Positions 8,898 through 18,815 of a DNA stretch of 64,000 nucleotides are shown here, one piece after another. Under the pieces are notes generated by a model. The model searched no databases. It saw nothing but the letters and a program-made list of their open reading frames with translations, and had not been told where the DNA came from. The translations under genes were made by a program, and so were the position numbers. Every line of letters begins with the position of its first letter. Position 1 is the stretch's first letter. Origin of the DNA: an uncultured Chitinophagaceae bacterium (GTDB lineage Bacteria > Bacteroidota > Bacteroidia > Chitinophagales > Chitinophagaceae); assembly GCA_937981995.1 (NCBI GenBank), contig CALJNC010000007.1:23388-87387 (forward strand), given 5' to 3'.

Positions 8898-11819
8898 CTA
8901 GTGTGCTATTGTTAGTTTCTTTATACTCATTTTGCTATCCTGATAGACTCTTACATAATATATCCCGGCAGATAGGAAAGAAGTCTCCACCTGCACTAGC
9001 TTTTGACTATCTGTCTTCTGAAGGCTTAATACCTGCCCTACACTACTCAAAATTTCAATACTTGCTTCTTTACCTTCTGGTAAAACAACATTTACGCTTT
9101 TAGTAGCAGGGTTTGGAAATAACTGAAATGATAGTTTGCTAAGATCTGTTGTAGCTAATGGAGTTTCTCCAATATCGAAAATCTCAAATGCATCAACCGC
9201 AGCTTCAACAAGTGATCCTCCATTACCAGCAGTTGGATCATCTTCAGCAATAAATCGTACCTGAATTTGACCACCTGTATTTTGAATTAAAGGAACAACT
9301 TGCCATCTCCAACTTACGTCTGGCTCAAAAGTTCTATCTAAAAAGTACCAATTGGCACCTCCATTATACGTAATCTGTACTGTCCATACATCTTCACGTG
9401 GATTAGTTCCTTGGCTATTACTAAACCAACGGGAATAACCTAAAACAGGAGTTGTATAACTCGAAATATCAATTACTGGCGATAAAACGGTTGTCATGCC
9501 AGCATCCACATCGGCCGTTCCAATAGACGCATTAGCATTGCTTGCATTTCCTGTAACTAAACATCCTCCACCTCCATTGGCATCATTAAATGTTTGAACT
9601 ACGGTAGCAGAATCATTTGGATCCTCAAAAGAACCTACTGGAGTACCATGCTCCCATACACCACGAATGGCACCATCACCTGCAACATTTCCAATAGTCC
9701 AACCCGCTGGTGCTGCTCCGGCATCAAATAACTCTTGATACTTTGGAGTATACCCAATCATGATATAGTATGGTAAATTTCTTTGGAAGAAATTAGTTGT
9801 AAATTCTGAATTTTTAGGGAAGGCTACTGTGTAACTATTTAAGTTATCGCCAACATCAAAGTAATACTCATAAATTTCACCTGCTGTTTGAGAAGGGAAG
9901 GTCACGTCATACGCTAAATTATTTTTTGTCATTAATAATGACTGTAAGGTACCACCTGATCGTGGTCTATATTTTAATGTAACATCCCCTACAAATGGTG
10001 AGAAGTCTGTAAGAACATCAGCATGTATATTTAATGCAATTCCTGAGTTTTGATAACCAAGCTCAGGATGTTCAAGTTCTGTATTATTTAATAAATAAAT
10101 TCCATGATCAGCAAAACCTTTTACAATAAAATTGAAATGCGGCGTACCGTTGGCAATGTTATTATCATTATCATCATATTGTAAAGCATCAATTAAAATA
10201 TCAAAGTAAACTTCGCCCTCGGTACCATTAGGTCCAGTTGCTAAACCATAATGAGACTGAGCAAATAAAGCAGAAATACTATCTAAACTACCCCAATATT
10301 GATACGTATCCCACCAAGCTCCTGCTATAATTTCACCATCAGCGTGCACTTGACCTTGAATATCCTGCGGGTAAACTTTTGGATTAATGTCATATCGTCT
10401 AATATTTGTATTGGCACTTGAAAAACCTTCACCAACTATAGGACCATTATTAATAAAAGTTGCCCATACGTCTGAGTAACCTTCACCCATACCTCCATTA
10501 CTAAAGTTTGATCCTTGATCATTATAAAATACTCTTGATATTCCATGACCATATTCGTGATAGATTACGGTGTTTACAAGTGACAAAGCGTTACAACCAC
10601 TATTCGTAGTATAAAAATTTATACTATTCCCATTATAAAAAGCATTGCAACTTCCATCGGTTCTATCAATTCTTGTAGTCAATGGATTGTCCATAGCAGT
10701 AAACAATGGAATTTTTGATTTCATATAATCATGCACCACGTTTACGTGATGATACGTTGTAAAATGCTGAATCTGAGGCTCAGGAGCACTTGGAGGAAAT
10801 GTATACACTCCATTATTCATTACCGCCGTAGGCATAATTGAAGGAGACACAGTTCCATTTTGTGAAGTTACAATATCACAATAGCGCCCATCTAAATGAA
10901 TGGTACCGCCAAAGGTTGTTCCAGGAATTGTTACGTTCCCAGTTGCATCAGTGTAATATGTATTTGCACCACTTTCAATTCTTAAATGCTGTAGCTCTAA
11001 TAGTTGACTCGGGTTATACAAGTTGGTAGGATATAAATCTGCATTAACCGTAAAACCAATTTGCTTTACATCATTATCTCTGTACCATACTTTACCAGTT
11101 TCAGCATCTACGTAGCTCAAATATTTTCCGGGCATATCCTTAGTATCCTGTGTGTTGGTTATTACCTCATATACTACATGATATTCATATACTCCTTCTA
11201 CTGGCACTGGTATTACTTTTTTATCAGCGCTTACTGTTGAGTTTAGTACGGTAGTTGTCAATGCATCTTCAGCTTTTTGTTGTGCTTGGTTAGCAGTTAA
11301 GCTTATTGGCAATGCATCAGAAATATTTCTGTGAGCGTCCAAACCAAATAAAACAATATCACCATTTTGAGCATATCGAACCATTACGTTGCTCCATAGT
11401 ATTTCCATACCTTGATGCATTTGTTTAAAATCTACATTTATATATTTCCCATCATTATAATTTCTTGTAGAAATTAGGTTGTGGGTAGGAATTTGAAATT
11501 CAGCAAACTCAGTATTAATAAAGTCTAAAGATTTAGCTACTAAATCCTGCTGGCTACTACCATAAGAAAAAGGTGTACCAAATGCTCGGTGCGGCAACTT
11601 GGTATATCTATTAAATCGAGCACCCCAATCGCTATGTTTTGATACAAATGATTGCCAAGCAGCATGTTTTTTTAAGTGTTGAATTTTATACCCACTTAAT
11701 GCTTCTTTGGCATCATTATAGGGTGTAATTATTTCATTTACATGCTCATCACCATGCGCAAAAAGTTGTGTGCTTAATGTGGTAAGTACAAGTAGTAGTA
11801 CTGATTTTAATATCCTCAT
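8898..11819 (-). CDS. T9SS-exported M36 (fungalysin-like) metallopeptidase
   Basis: A 973-residue secreted zinc protease. After the signal peptide there is an FTP propeptide region (about 35-230), then the M36 catalytic domain. The zinc motif HEYGH lies at residues 421-425 (His421, Glu422, His425), with the third ligand in GMGEGYSDVWATF. A jelly-roll-like domain follows. The last 80 residues form a type A sorting domain (LFPNPATKSVNVVLPEG to MSIKKLTIAH), the signal for export by the type IX system and cell-surface attachment. It lies directly downstream of gldN, with its own promoter and terminator. It probably digests external protein. Confidence 0.93.
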   Translation of the reverse strand: MRILKSVLLLVLTTLSTQLFAHGDEHVNEIITPYNDAKEALSGYKIQHLKKHAAWQSFVSKHSDWGARFNRYTKLPHRAFGTPFSYGSSQQDLVAKSLDFINTEFAEFQIPTHNLISTRNYNDGKYINVDFKQMHQGMEILWSNVMVRYAQNGDIVLFGLDAHRNISDALPISLTANQAQQKAEDALTTTVLNSTVSADKKVIPVPVEGVYEYHVVYEVITNTQDTKDMPGKYLSYVDAETGKVWYRDNDVKQIGFTVNADLYPTNLYNPSQLLELQHLRIESGANTYYTDATGNVTIPGTTFGGTIHLDGRYCDIVTSQNGTVSPSIMPTAVMNNGVYTFPPSAPEPQIQHFTTYHHVNVVHDYMKSKIPLFTAMDNPLTTRIDRTDGSCNAFYNGNSINFYTTNSGCNALSLVNTVIYHEYGHGISRVFYNDQGSNFSNGGMGEGYSDVWATFINNGPIVGEGFSSANTNIRRYDINPKVYPQDIQGQVHADGEIIAGAWWDTYQYWGSLDSISALFAQSHYGLATGPNGTEGEVYFDILIDALQYDDNDNNIANGTPHFNFIVKGFADHGIYLLNNTELEHPELGYQNSGIALNIHADVLTDFSPFVGDVTLKYRPRSGGTLQSLLMTKNNLAYDVTFPSQTAGEIYEYYFDVGDNLNSYTVAFPKNSEFTTNFFQRNLPYYIMIGYTPKYQELFDAGAAPAGWTIGNVAGDGAIRGVWEHGTPVGSFEDPNDSATVVQTFNDANGGGGCLVTGNASNANASIGTADVDAGMTTVLSPVIDISSYTTPVLGYSRWFSNSQGTNPREDVWTVQITYNGGANWYFLDRTFEPDVSWRWQVVPLIQNTGGQIQVRFIAEDDPTAGNGGSLVEAAVDAFEIFDIGETPLATTDLSKLSFQLFPNPATKSVNVVLPEGKEASIEILSSVGQVLSLQKTDSQKLVQVETSFLSAGIYYVRVYQDSKMSIKKLTIAH

Positions 11820-11849
11820 GTATAATCTTATTTAAGAGTGCTAAAGTTA

Positions 11850-11857
11850 CAAAATTA
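11850..11857 (-). promoter_or_regulatory. -7 promoter element of the M36 protease gene
   Basis: TAATTTTG on the minus strand (TAnnTTTG), 30 bases before the ATG at 11819. No good -33 element is seen. Confidence 0.5.
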
Positions 11858-11886
11858 GACGCAGTTTTAGTCTTGAACTTGCAGCT

Positions 11887-11924
11887 AAAAAGAAAAACCT
11901 CATTCAAGTTTTGCTTGAATGAGG
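11887..11924 (-). terminator. Rho-independent terminator of the gldKLMN operon
   Basis: An 11-bp perfect stem (11898-11908 with 11914-11924; CCTCATTCAAG arm), 5-base loop, and a minus-strand T-rich tail (11887-11897). It lies 36 bases past the gldN stop. Confidence 0.88.
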
Positions 11925-11959
11925 CTTATAAAGTCTTTTTTTACTTTAGTATGACAATA

Positions 11960-12856
11960 CTAGTATACCCAAAGGTCATGTTCTTTATTAAAGATTTTCT
12001 CTTTAATTTTTTCAGACTCATATAATCTGTAAATTCCTTTTTTATAAGAACGTATATCGTTTTGCTGTGGATTGTTAAATGTTGATTTTACAATGAAAGA
12101 ACTAAACATTCTTTTCTCAAAGAAATCATCCCATGTCATTCTGAAAACATCATTATCAGGATTGTATACTTCATACTTTACATGAGACTCTCTGATATCT
12201 GGGTAGTAAATCCAAAACATTGGATAAGAACCTTGATATACTCCACTCTCAGTAGAATACTTATCTAGGTAAGGAGATATACCTAAAATACGACAAACCA
12301 TACGTCCTACTTTTCTATCAAATATCCAATCTTCTTTAATTCTAAATTTAGTTACATTATCTGGGTCAAATTGCTTTTGGATAATCTTCATTTCCAATTC
12401 ACCTGTTACCGCATTCTCTACATAAATAGTATCAGCTGATCCTACTAGTGTTTTTTGAACGTCTTCAAAGCTTACCGGAGATGTAAAACGCTCATCTCTA
12501 AAGGCAGTAATTTTACCTGTTTTTATTGAGTTTAATAAAATCTCAATATACATTCCACCACCACTGTACTCATCGCCAGGATAACGGAAAGGATAATTTT
12601 GTTTTTGACGAGTATCGATCTCACGCCAAACTCTTTTTTTCCAAAGCACATCCGTTTCGCGGATTGGCTGCCAAGGAGTCAAATAGTTGTTGTGCGGTAC
12701 TCGGTCTATTACACCATCCTTACGTAAAGAAGGTTGCCAAGAATCATTTACAGCCTTATACGAATTTGTATTGCTCGATGGGTCTGTAGTTTGTCCTGTT
12801 ACTACACCAGAAGTGGCAATAGCTAAAACTAAAATGATTAAACTGCGTAATTTCAT
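11960..12856 (-). CDS. gldN: Type IX secretion/gliding protein GldN (PorN)
   Basis: GldN/PorN is a periplasmic part of the type IX secretion core complex; it pairs with GldK to form rings under the outer membrane. The protein has 298 residues from the ATG at 12856, which begins a normal signal peptide (MKLRSLIILVLAIATSGVVTGQ); the frame extends 15 codons further but gives no better N-terminus. Family marks are ETDVLWKKRVWREIDTRQK, FWIYYPDIRE and MTWDDFFEKRMFSSFIVKST. It is the last gene of gldKLMN, 45 bases after gldM. Confidence 0.95.
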   Translation of the reverse strand: MKLRSLIILVLAIATSGVVTGQTTDPSSNTNSYKAVNDSWQPSLRKDGVIDRVPHNNYLTPWQPIRETDVLWKKRVWREIDTRQKQNYPFRYPGDEYSGGGMYIEILLNSIKTGKITAFRDERFTSPVSFEDVQKTLVGSADTIYVENAVTGELEMKIIQKQFDPDNVTKFRIKEDWIFDRKVGRMVCRILGISPYLDKYSTESGVYQGSYPMFWIYYPDIRESHVKYEVYNPDNDVFRMTWDDFFEKRMFSSFIVKSTFNNPQQNDIRSYKKGIYRLYESEKIKEKIFNKEHDLWVY

Positions 12857-12901
12857 AATTTGTATTTTCTTTATTCTTATTATCTCTACTATTAATTTCA
12901 A

Positions 12902-14548
12902 TTAGTTTGGGAAGTAGAAACTTAGTCCACCTAATTTTCTTGTTTCTCCATCTGGGCCTTTTGCTCTTACATCTTCAAAGAACAAACGATCTCCAACTTT
13001 TAGTGTGTTCAACAAAGCTTTTGCTGCACCACGATTTAAAAACTTACCCGTTACCGCAAGAGGTGCAGGCATTTCTCCACGTTTTGGTACATGTACCATA
13101 TTAAATGAAGTTACATTATACTTCAAATCATAAGGGAAGCCTTTCAACTTAGCAAATACAGCTTGTTGTACTTTCATCGCGTTTACTGGCATTGCTCCAC
13201 CAGTTTTATCTGCTACATATGCAATTGGATCCGGCACTCGCCCTAAACGATATTCAATTTTTCCAAAATTCTCAATAGACCCATCACTACGTTTACCTGT
13301 AATCTGAACCCATGTTTTTCCACTATTTTTAGATGCTAATACATTGTATTTACCAAGTCCAGTTTTTACTAATTTGATATTCGGACCACCAGTTACACTG
13401 ATATCACTCATACGAACACCTGAAGCTGAAACTGTCATAGGATTTTTAAGACCTTTATAAAAGATTTTCATTTTATCCAATGAAATCGTTGCCTGTGGCT
13501 GACCTACATAATACGTAATAACTTCCTCTTTTACAGGTACCCAACGAGCAACAGCATCATCACTTTTTCCTTTATCTAAATATTGCGCTCTAACTCTTAT
13601 GCTATGCTTACCTGGTTTTGAGTTAGCTCTGATTTTCATCTTGGCAATTCCTTTCTTTGGCGATACTGGTCTACCATTCACCCAAATACGCAAGCCCTTA
13701 GAATCAGCATTGAACGCACCTAACATTGAGGTAAGGTTTAATGTTTGACCTGGTAACGCATAACTATTATCTAAACTAGCAATAACGCCGTACTGATTAA
13801 ATTTTTCATCCGGAACAATTGGAATAGGAGGCTCAACAAATTTTTGCTTTCTCTTTTCACCCATCGCACTAGCCCATAGTTCATCAAGAACTGCAGACTC
13901 AGAATTCATTACATCATTCTTATATTTATTGATAATTGTAACAGCTGCAACGGCTGGAACCATTTCAAACATATTCTCAGACCACGACTTCTCAGAATTA
14001 TCAATATCAAAGTTTATTGGCAAATTTTTCTCAAAAGGATCTGCGTCTTTAGATAATTTCATGTCAGCGCCTAAACTATCAATAAATTTAGCCATTACTG
14101 CTTTATGGGCTTCCAATTCTGATTTCATTCTAGCACCGTTACCTTGGGTAATCATATAACTAGTAGCAGACTCTAAATCAGCTTCTCTTTTAATCTTACC
14201 GGTTTCAGGAACAATCCCCCCAGCTCCAGTTATAATCGCCTCTTTGTAAGCTTCTAGCTTAGCAACCATAGCACTTGTCTTTTTCCTTGCTTCTTCAGCA
14301 ATTTCCATTGCTTTCGCAACCTTTTCGCGTTTTTCTAGTTCTAACTCATCATCATCTCTTGATAATTCAAAGTTTTTCATTGTAGATAAATTCTTACTCT
14401 CGATGTTTGTATTTGATCGACCAATACTTTTATCAACAATCGTAAATGCATTGATTACTTCCTTAGATACATTCATTGCAAGAAGTGCAGTGAGTACTAA
14501 GTACATCAAATTAATCATCAACTGCCTGGGTTCCTTAGGTAAAGACAT
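12902..14548 (-). CDS. gldM: Type IX secretion motor protein GldM (PorM)
   Basis: GldM/PorM is the periplasmic shaft of the proton-driven T9SS/gliding motor. The 548-residue protein starts with the family's signature PRQLMINLMYLVLTALLAM, whose single membrane helix sits within the GldL ring. It is followed by a helical region (about 50-230) and beta-rich domains up to the conserved end (LFFEDVRAKGPDGETRKLGG). Slightly longer than the usual 510-530 residues. It lies 58 bases after gldL and 45 before gldN. Confidence 0.96.
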   Translation of the reverse strand: MSLPKEPRQLMINLMYLVLTALLAMNVSKEVINAFTIVDKSIGRSNTNIESKNLSTMKNFELSRDDDELELEKREKVAKAMEIAEEARKKTSAMVAKLEAYKEAIITGAGGIVPETGKIKREADLESATSYMITQGNGARMKSELEAHKAVMAKFIDSLGADMKLSKDADPFEKNLPINFDIDNSEKSWSENMFEMVPAVAAVTIINKYKNDVMNSESAVLDELWASAMGEKRKQKFVEPPIPIVPDEKFNQYGVIASLDNSYALPGQTLNLTSMLGAFNADSKGLRIWVNGRPVSPKKGIAKMKIRANSKPGKHSIRVRAQYLDKGKSDDAVARWVPVKEEVITYYVGQPQATISLDKMKIFYKGLKNPMTVSASGVRMSDISVTGGPNIKLVKTGLGKYNVLASKNSGKTWVQITGKRSDGSIENFGKIEYRLGRVPDPIAYVADKTGGAMPVNAMKVQQAVFAKLKGFPYDLKYNVTSFNMVHVPKRGEMPAPLAVTGKFLNRGAAKALLNTLKVGDRLFFEDVRAKGPDGETRKLGGLSFYFPN

Positions 14549-14606
14549 ATTCTATTCTTAAAATTTTATTTACTTTTCTTTTCTCTCGCGTATAGTCTAT
14601 TCATTC

Positions 14607-15452
14607 CTAAGAACGTCCCTGCATTGCAGATAGCATATTTCCATATACTTGATTTAATGAATTCAAGTTTCCGGCCAATACACCCATTTGCTCCTTAGCA
14701 CGGTTAGCATCATCAACACTTGATTGCATAGCGTCAGAAGCATTTACCAAGTTGCTATAAAACTTATTCATAGCTTTTAAATGGTTATTTGCGTCCTGTA
14801 ATTCAACCTCATATATTTGATTAAGGGAACCAAGGTTTTTAGTAAGTACAGTAACTTGATCATGAAACTTAGCTGTTTCATTTGCTGCATTATTAAAAGA
14901 AGCCAATGTGTTAGAAGCTCCTACAAATGTATCTTTCATTTCAGTAAGAGCAGAAGCTGCCTCTCTAGCTTTTGTGCTATACTCGTTTGTAGCATCAGCT
15001 ACACTGCTAATGTCTTTTACTTGATCAACGGTATTACTAAATTTATTAAAATTATCATTCAGTCGATTCAAATTTGCTGGATTAATGTTGGCTTCCTCCA
15101 ACATTTTATCCAAAGATGCTGTAGCAGAAGCTCCGCTCCCTGAACCTCCTACACCTGCAAAAGCTGGTGTTTCAAATTTTGTTCCTTTCTTATAAGCCTC
15201 CACGTGTGGGTTCTTATCAATATCTGGGTAGTAACGCTCCCAGTAGTAATCCTTGTGAGGAGGTAGTAAACCTAATAAAGCAAAAATAAATGCCTCAGTA
15301 CACATTCCTACAATTAAGGCATAACTTGCCCACCACCAGTGCTCTAATTTTGCTAATGCTCCAATTAGTACTACTGCCGCACCCAAACCAATAATTAGGT
15401 TTTTAATATATTTCCCTCTCTTCGTCTCAAAGAATAATGCAATTGATTTCAT
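14607..15452 (-). CDS. gldL: Type IX secretion motor protein GldL (PorL)
   Basis: GldL/PorL is the inner-membrane stator-like ring of the T9SS motor. The 281-residue protein has two N-terminal membrane helices (about residues 15-35 and 40-62: KNLIIGLGAAVVLIGALAKL and ASYALIVGMCTEAFIFALLG) with the conserved KLEHWWW between them. The charged residue Glu near AFIFALLG-LPP fits the proton path. A cytoplasmic coiled-coil tail runs from about residue 115 to the end. Confidence 0.95.
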   Translation of the reverse strand: MKSIALFFETKRGKYIKNLIIGLGAAVVLIGALAKLEHWWWASYALIVGMCTEAFIFALLGLLPPHKDYYWERYYPDIDKNPHVEAYKKGTKFETPAFAGVGGSGSGASATASLDKMLEEANINPANLNRLNDNFNKFSNTVDQVKDISSVADATNEYSTKAREAASALTEMKDTFVGASNTLASFNNAANETAKFHDQVTVLTKNLGSLNQIYEVELQDANNHLKAMNKFYSNLVNASDAMQSSVDDANRAKEQMGVLAGNLNSLNQVYGNMLSAMQGRS

Positions 15453-15489
15453 CTTTTTATATCTTTTAATTTAAGTTAATTTGTTAGTC

Positions 15490-16758
15490 TTATTTTTTAC
15501 CTGGTCGCTTGTTAGTTAATGATGGCGCAACCTGTTGAGTAATCGTTCTAAATCCAATGTACGCTTTCGCAGTATCAGCAAATTCATAATCTCTTGAGCT
15601 TACTTGCAAGTAGTAAGCAACATCTCTCCAGCTACCACCTCTTACGGTTTTACGCTTGTACCATTGTGGATCAGTATCTTTTGTTTTTAATTTTACACCT
15701 GGGTTTATATCCGCTACAAAGCCATAAGCATTTGAAACATAAGGAGACATTGTCCACTCAGCTGCATTACCACTCATATTATATAAGCCATAATCATTTG
15801 GCCAATATGCATCAGCACGCACAGTGTATAAACCACCATCAGCACCATAGTTACCACGGTTCGGTTTAAAGTTTGCTAAGTAGCAACCTTTTTTGTTTAC
15901 GATATACGGCCCACCCCATGGGTATGGAGATTGTGATCTTCCGCCACGTGCAGCCCATTCCCACTGCTCTTCAGTAGGAAGTTTGAAGTTTCCTTCAAGG
16001 TATAATTTCTTAGAACTTCTATAATTTCTCCAATATTTTGATCTCCAATCACAAAATGCATTTGCTTGGAACCAGTTTACACCTACAACAGGATAGTTGT
16101 CAAATGCTTTATACCAGAAATATTGGTGTGTAATAGGCTCATTATATGAGTATGAAAACATTTTCATCCAAACTGTAGTGTCAGGATATGCTTTTACGTT
16201 AAACTCACGTTTGAACGAAGAACGTGCTTGATTTGGATTTTTAACCATTGCCTCAAAATCAAATGACTTGTAGTTATAAACCAGTTTATTATTATCAAAT
16301 TCTTTCTTACCCCAAATGCTTTCGCTAGCAGGAACAAAATAAGCTAGCATTGCATCTTGCAACTCCTCATCATTCCAGTTTAACTTTTTACGCCAATCGA
16401 TACGTTGCGAGCCATCATCAAGATCTTTATAATTTCCTAGTAATGAGTGAGCTGATGAATCACGAATCCAATCAATATATTGTCTATATTCTGAATTGGT
16501 AATTTCCGTAGCATCCATCCAGAAACCTAACATTTGAACCACGCGGTTTTTTACATCCCCTGCGTTTCTTATATCTTGGTCACTAGCACCCATGTGCATA
16601 ACTCCAGATGGTACCCATACCATTCCTTTGGGAGCTGGATCACTGTAATTGATTCTGTTCGGGCTTCCAACTAGTTCCCCTCTTGGTCCGCCGTTACAGC
16701 CCCATGCTGCCACAATAACTCCTAAGATTACTGCTTTTAATGAAAAGTTTTTCATCAT
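15490..16758 (-). CDS. gldK: Type IX secretion lipoprotein GldK (PorK)
   Basis: GldK/PorK is an outer-membrane-anchored lipoprotein with a formylglycine-enzyme-like (sulfatase-modifying factor) fold that forms the T9SS periplasmic ring with GldN. Starting at the ATG at 16758 (422 residues) gives a proper lipoprotein signal (MMKNFSLKAVILGVIVAAWG then Cys). Fold marks include GMVWVPSGVMHMG, PVVGVNWFQANAFCDWRS, LPTEEQWEWAARGG and NMSGNAAEW. The frame extends 27 codons further upstream, but that stretch contains the promoter. First gene of gldKLMN. Confidence 0.95.
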   Translation of the reverse strand: MMKNFSLKAVILGVIVAAWGCNGGPRGELVGSPNRINYSDPAPKGMVWVPSGVMHMGASDQDIRNAGDVKNRVVQMLGFWMDATEITNSEYRQYIDWIRDSSAHSLLGNYKDLDDGSQRIDWRKKLNWNDEELQDAMLAYFVPASESIWGKKEFDNNKLVYNYKSFDFEAMVKNPNQARSSFKREFNVKAYPDTTVWMKMFSYSYNEPITHQYFWYKAFDNYPVVGVNWFQANAFCDWRSKYWRNYRSSKKLYLEGNFKLPTEEQWEWAARGGRSQSPYPWGGPYIVNKKGCYLANFKPNRGNYGADGGLYTVRADAYWPNDYGLYNMSGNAAEWTMSPYVSNAYGFVADINPGVKLKTKDTDPQWYKRKTVRGGSWRDVAYYLQVSSRDYEFADTAKAYIGFRTITQQVAPSLTNKRPGKK

Positions 16759-16788
16759 ACGTTCGTTTGTGTTTTTTGAGTAAGATAA

Positions 16789-16819
16789 CAAATGTATTTC
16801 TTTTTTAGTTATTAACAAA
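16789..16819 (-). promoter_or_regulatory. Promoter of the gldKLMN operon
   Basis: One of the best promoters in the window: minus-strand TTTG (16816-16819), 19-base spacer, then TACATTTG (16789-16796), matching the Bacteroidota consensus TTTG-N17-23-TAnnTTTG. It lies 30 bases before the gldK ATG at 16758 and sets the start of the motor operon. Confidence 0.85.
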
Positions 16820-16839
16820 TACTTGCACAAGATATGCAA

Positions 16840-17177
16840 GAATTTTGTTTCCTACTCAATAATCCTGTTTATTTTTTAAGTTATATGAAGCGATAAAACT
16901 GCGAAAATTTGATTTCCCCAAACCCTTTATTTTTCACCCCTTCAAATCCGTCAGCCAAATAACGCCACAATTCGCATTTTGCAAAATTTTAGCAAAGAAA
17001 TATTAGGTCCATAGCCTAATTAAATTCTAAGTTTTAAGTGCCAATTTTTTGTTTTATAAAACAATTTGTTTTAGCAAGTACTAACCTTATTTTATGCTGT
17101 GTATCCTTCAAGACTCTTCAACTCCTTTGAGATACTCTTATAACAACGCAGACTTGATTAATTTTATTGTATCCCTA
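16840..17177. other. Intergenic region between gldK and a divergent OM gene
   Basis: About 340 bases without a gene, between two divergent promoters. It holds two perfect palindromes: ATTTTGCAAAAT (16976-16987) and TTGTTTTATAAAACAA (17049-17064). Either could be an operator, but A/T-rich palindromes also arise by chance. No ORF of note and no RNA gene were seen. Confidence 0.4.
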
Positions 17178-17204
17178 TTGATATATTTTTAGAATGTACT
17201 TTTG
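17178..17204 (+). promoter_or_regulatory. Promoter of the 17213 gene
   Basis: TTG (17178-17180), 16-base spacer, TACTTTTG (17197-17204, exact TAnnTTTG). The ATG at 17213 lies only 8 bases further, so the mRNA is probably leaderless or nearly so. Confidence 0.6.
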
Positions 17205-17212
17205 AAAATCAT

Positions 17213-18067
17213 ATGAAAAAACAAGCCCCCTATACCCTTCTAATTTTGATTTTGCTTATTTGTAGCTACTCTGCCCAAGCAAAAAAGAATAGCAGTAAGG
17301 ATAAAACGCCTACTAAAAAATTTATTATAGGATCCAGTAATGGAGGATTAAATGTATCAGGCGATATAAGAAGTAAGAATTTATTCAACCTACCAAAACA
17401 GCGTAAGAACACAATTGGATTTGGACTATTAGTACAGATGAGCATTTACAAAAACCTTATTTATGCTGAGCTTAATTACATACAAGGAAAAGCGCATGGT
17501 TATAATTACGCTTCATCAAAAGGATATGTAAATGCTAATAGTACCAACCCATGGGTGAGAGCTGGATATACAAATGGTGTCTTTTATAACTACTTAACCA
17601 ATTTAAAAATGGCTAACATTGGTGCGGTAGTTACCTCGAATAAAAACAGAAGATTGTCAGTAAATTTAGGAGTTGGATTAGGCTTTGTAGCTTACTCCAC
17701 TTGGACTGATGCATTAAACTCCCGCGGCAATCGATACGAAAATGGTTTTGAAGCAATAAACCAAAAAGTATACCCCGGAGGCATTAAAGCTTATAGTACC
17801 GATCTAAATAATTTGTTTGATGGCGAGTATGAATCACCTGCTGAACGACATAACCCCAACAACGATGTAACCTTAACACCATCCGGCACCCTAAGCATTG
17901 GAACCACAATTAATTTAAGTTCAAATTTATCATTAGAATTGCGCAACAAGGTTTTTATAACTGGCGATGACTTAATTGATGGTCAGCGTTGGCAAGAACG
18001 ATCATCCATAACCCAAGATGCGGATAATGTAAATTATTTATCCATTGGTTTACGATACGCTTGGTAG
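17213..18067 (+). CDS. Predicted outer-membrane beta-barrel protein, unknown function
   Basis: A 284-residue protein with a signal peptide (LLILILLICSYSAQA) and alternating hydrophobic strands (TIGFGLLVQMSIYKNLIYAE, LSVNLGVGLGFVAYSTW). It ends in LSIGLRYAW, an aromatic-terminated final strand typical of barrels. No specific family is recognised. It stands alone between the gld operon (divergent) and a convergent operon, ending 1 base before the stop of the next gene. Confidence 0.7.
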   Translation: MKKQAPYTLLILILLICSYSAQAKKNSSKDKTPTKKFIIGSSNGGLNVSGDIRSKNLFNLPKQRKNTIGFGLLVQMSIYKNLIYAELNYIQGKAHGYNYASSKGYVNANSTNPWVRAGYTNGVFYNYLTNLKMANIGAVVTSNKNRRLSVNLGVGLGFVAYSTWTDALNSRGNRYENGFEAINQKVYPGGIKAYSTDLNNLFDGEYESPAERHNPNNDVTLTPSGTLSIGTTINLSSNLSLELRNKVFITGDDLIDGQRWQERSSITQDADNVNYLSIGLRYAW

Positions 18068-18068
18068 T

Positions 18069-18815
18069 TTACCGCTTGCCAAAGCCATACAGCAAATAAA
18101 AATTATACCCAATAACAGGTTGCTTTTTAGCAGCACCATACCCTGCCAAATAGGTAGGCGTTAGCTCCCTAATCTTAGCTGGGTTAAAAAAAGTTTTGCC
18201 TCTCATATTCCAACCTACAAAAATACTTTTGGTTAGTTCTATTCTAAAACCAGCCGTCAACTCGAGCCAGTGAAACATATTAGTACTAGCCTCTTTGGTA
18301 ATGGTAGTATTGCCATAATAAGGATCCCAAAGTTGAGCAGTTGCCTCTTGCCTATTATTTAAAGCCGATGCCAATCGCAAGCCAAAAAATGCATTATCCA
18401 AATCGCCTTTATAAAGTTTGCCAAAAAAATATTTATCAAAACCTAAACGTAAAAAATAGGAGTTGGCCTCAAACTGAATATTCTCACCCCTATTTGATGA
18501 GGTAGCAAAACCACCTTCGGCCACATAATGCATTTTCGGTTTCCATACTCCTTCAAAAAGAAATTCTACTGTGTTATAGTCATCGGTTAGGGCAGACCGT
18601 ATCAATTTAGATGCATCAATACCTATTCTAAAATATTGAAAATGTTTTTCCTTGGGCTCTTCTTTTTTTGCAAGTAGCGATGAATCGCTTACAATCTTTG
18701 TAGTGTCCTTAAGCACCTTCAAAGAATCTGTAAGCACAGTATCAGCCTTCTCTTGAGCGTAGGATGGCACACTCCAAAACAGAAAAAATAATATGCTACT
18801 TATAAATAACTTCAA
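18069..18815 (-). CDS. DUF6048-like outer-membrane protein
   Basis: A 248-residue exported protein (signal peptide to SYA-Q), then a Lys/Asp/Ser-rich linker, then a barrel-like part starting FRIGIDASKLIRSALTDDYN, the pattern I associate with the Bacteroidota family DUF6048. It ends with YNFYLLYGFGKR. The first 20 bases overlap the end of the upstream DUF6452-like lipoprotein, so the two are translationally linked, and the pair probably work together at the outer membrane. The function is unknown. Confidence 0.75.
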   Translation of the reverse strand: MKLFISSILFFLFWSVPSYAQEKADTVLTDSLKVLKDTTKIVSDSSLLAKKEEPKEKHFQYFRIGIDASKLIRSALTDDYNTVEFLFEGVWKPKMHYVAEGGFATSSNRGENIQFEANSYFLRLGFDKYFFGKLYKGDLDNAFFGLRLASALNNRQEATAQLWDPYYGNTTITKEASTNMFHWLELTAGFRIELTKSIFVGWNMRGKTFFNPAKIRELTPTYLAGYGAAKKQPVIGYNFYLLYGFGKR

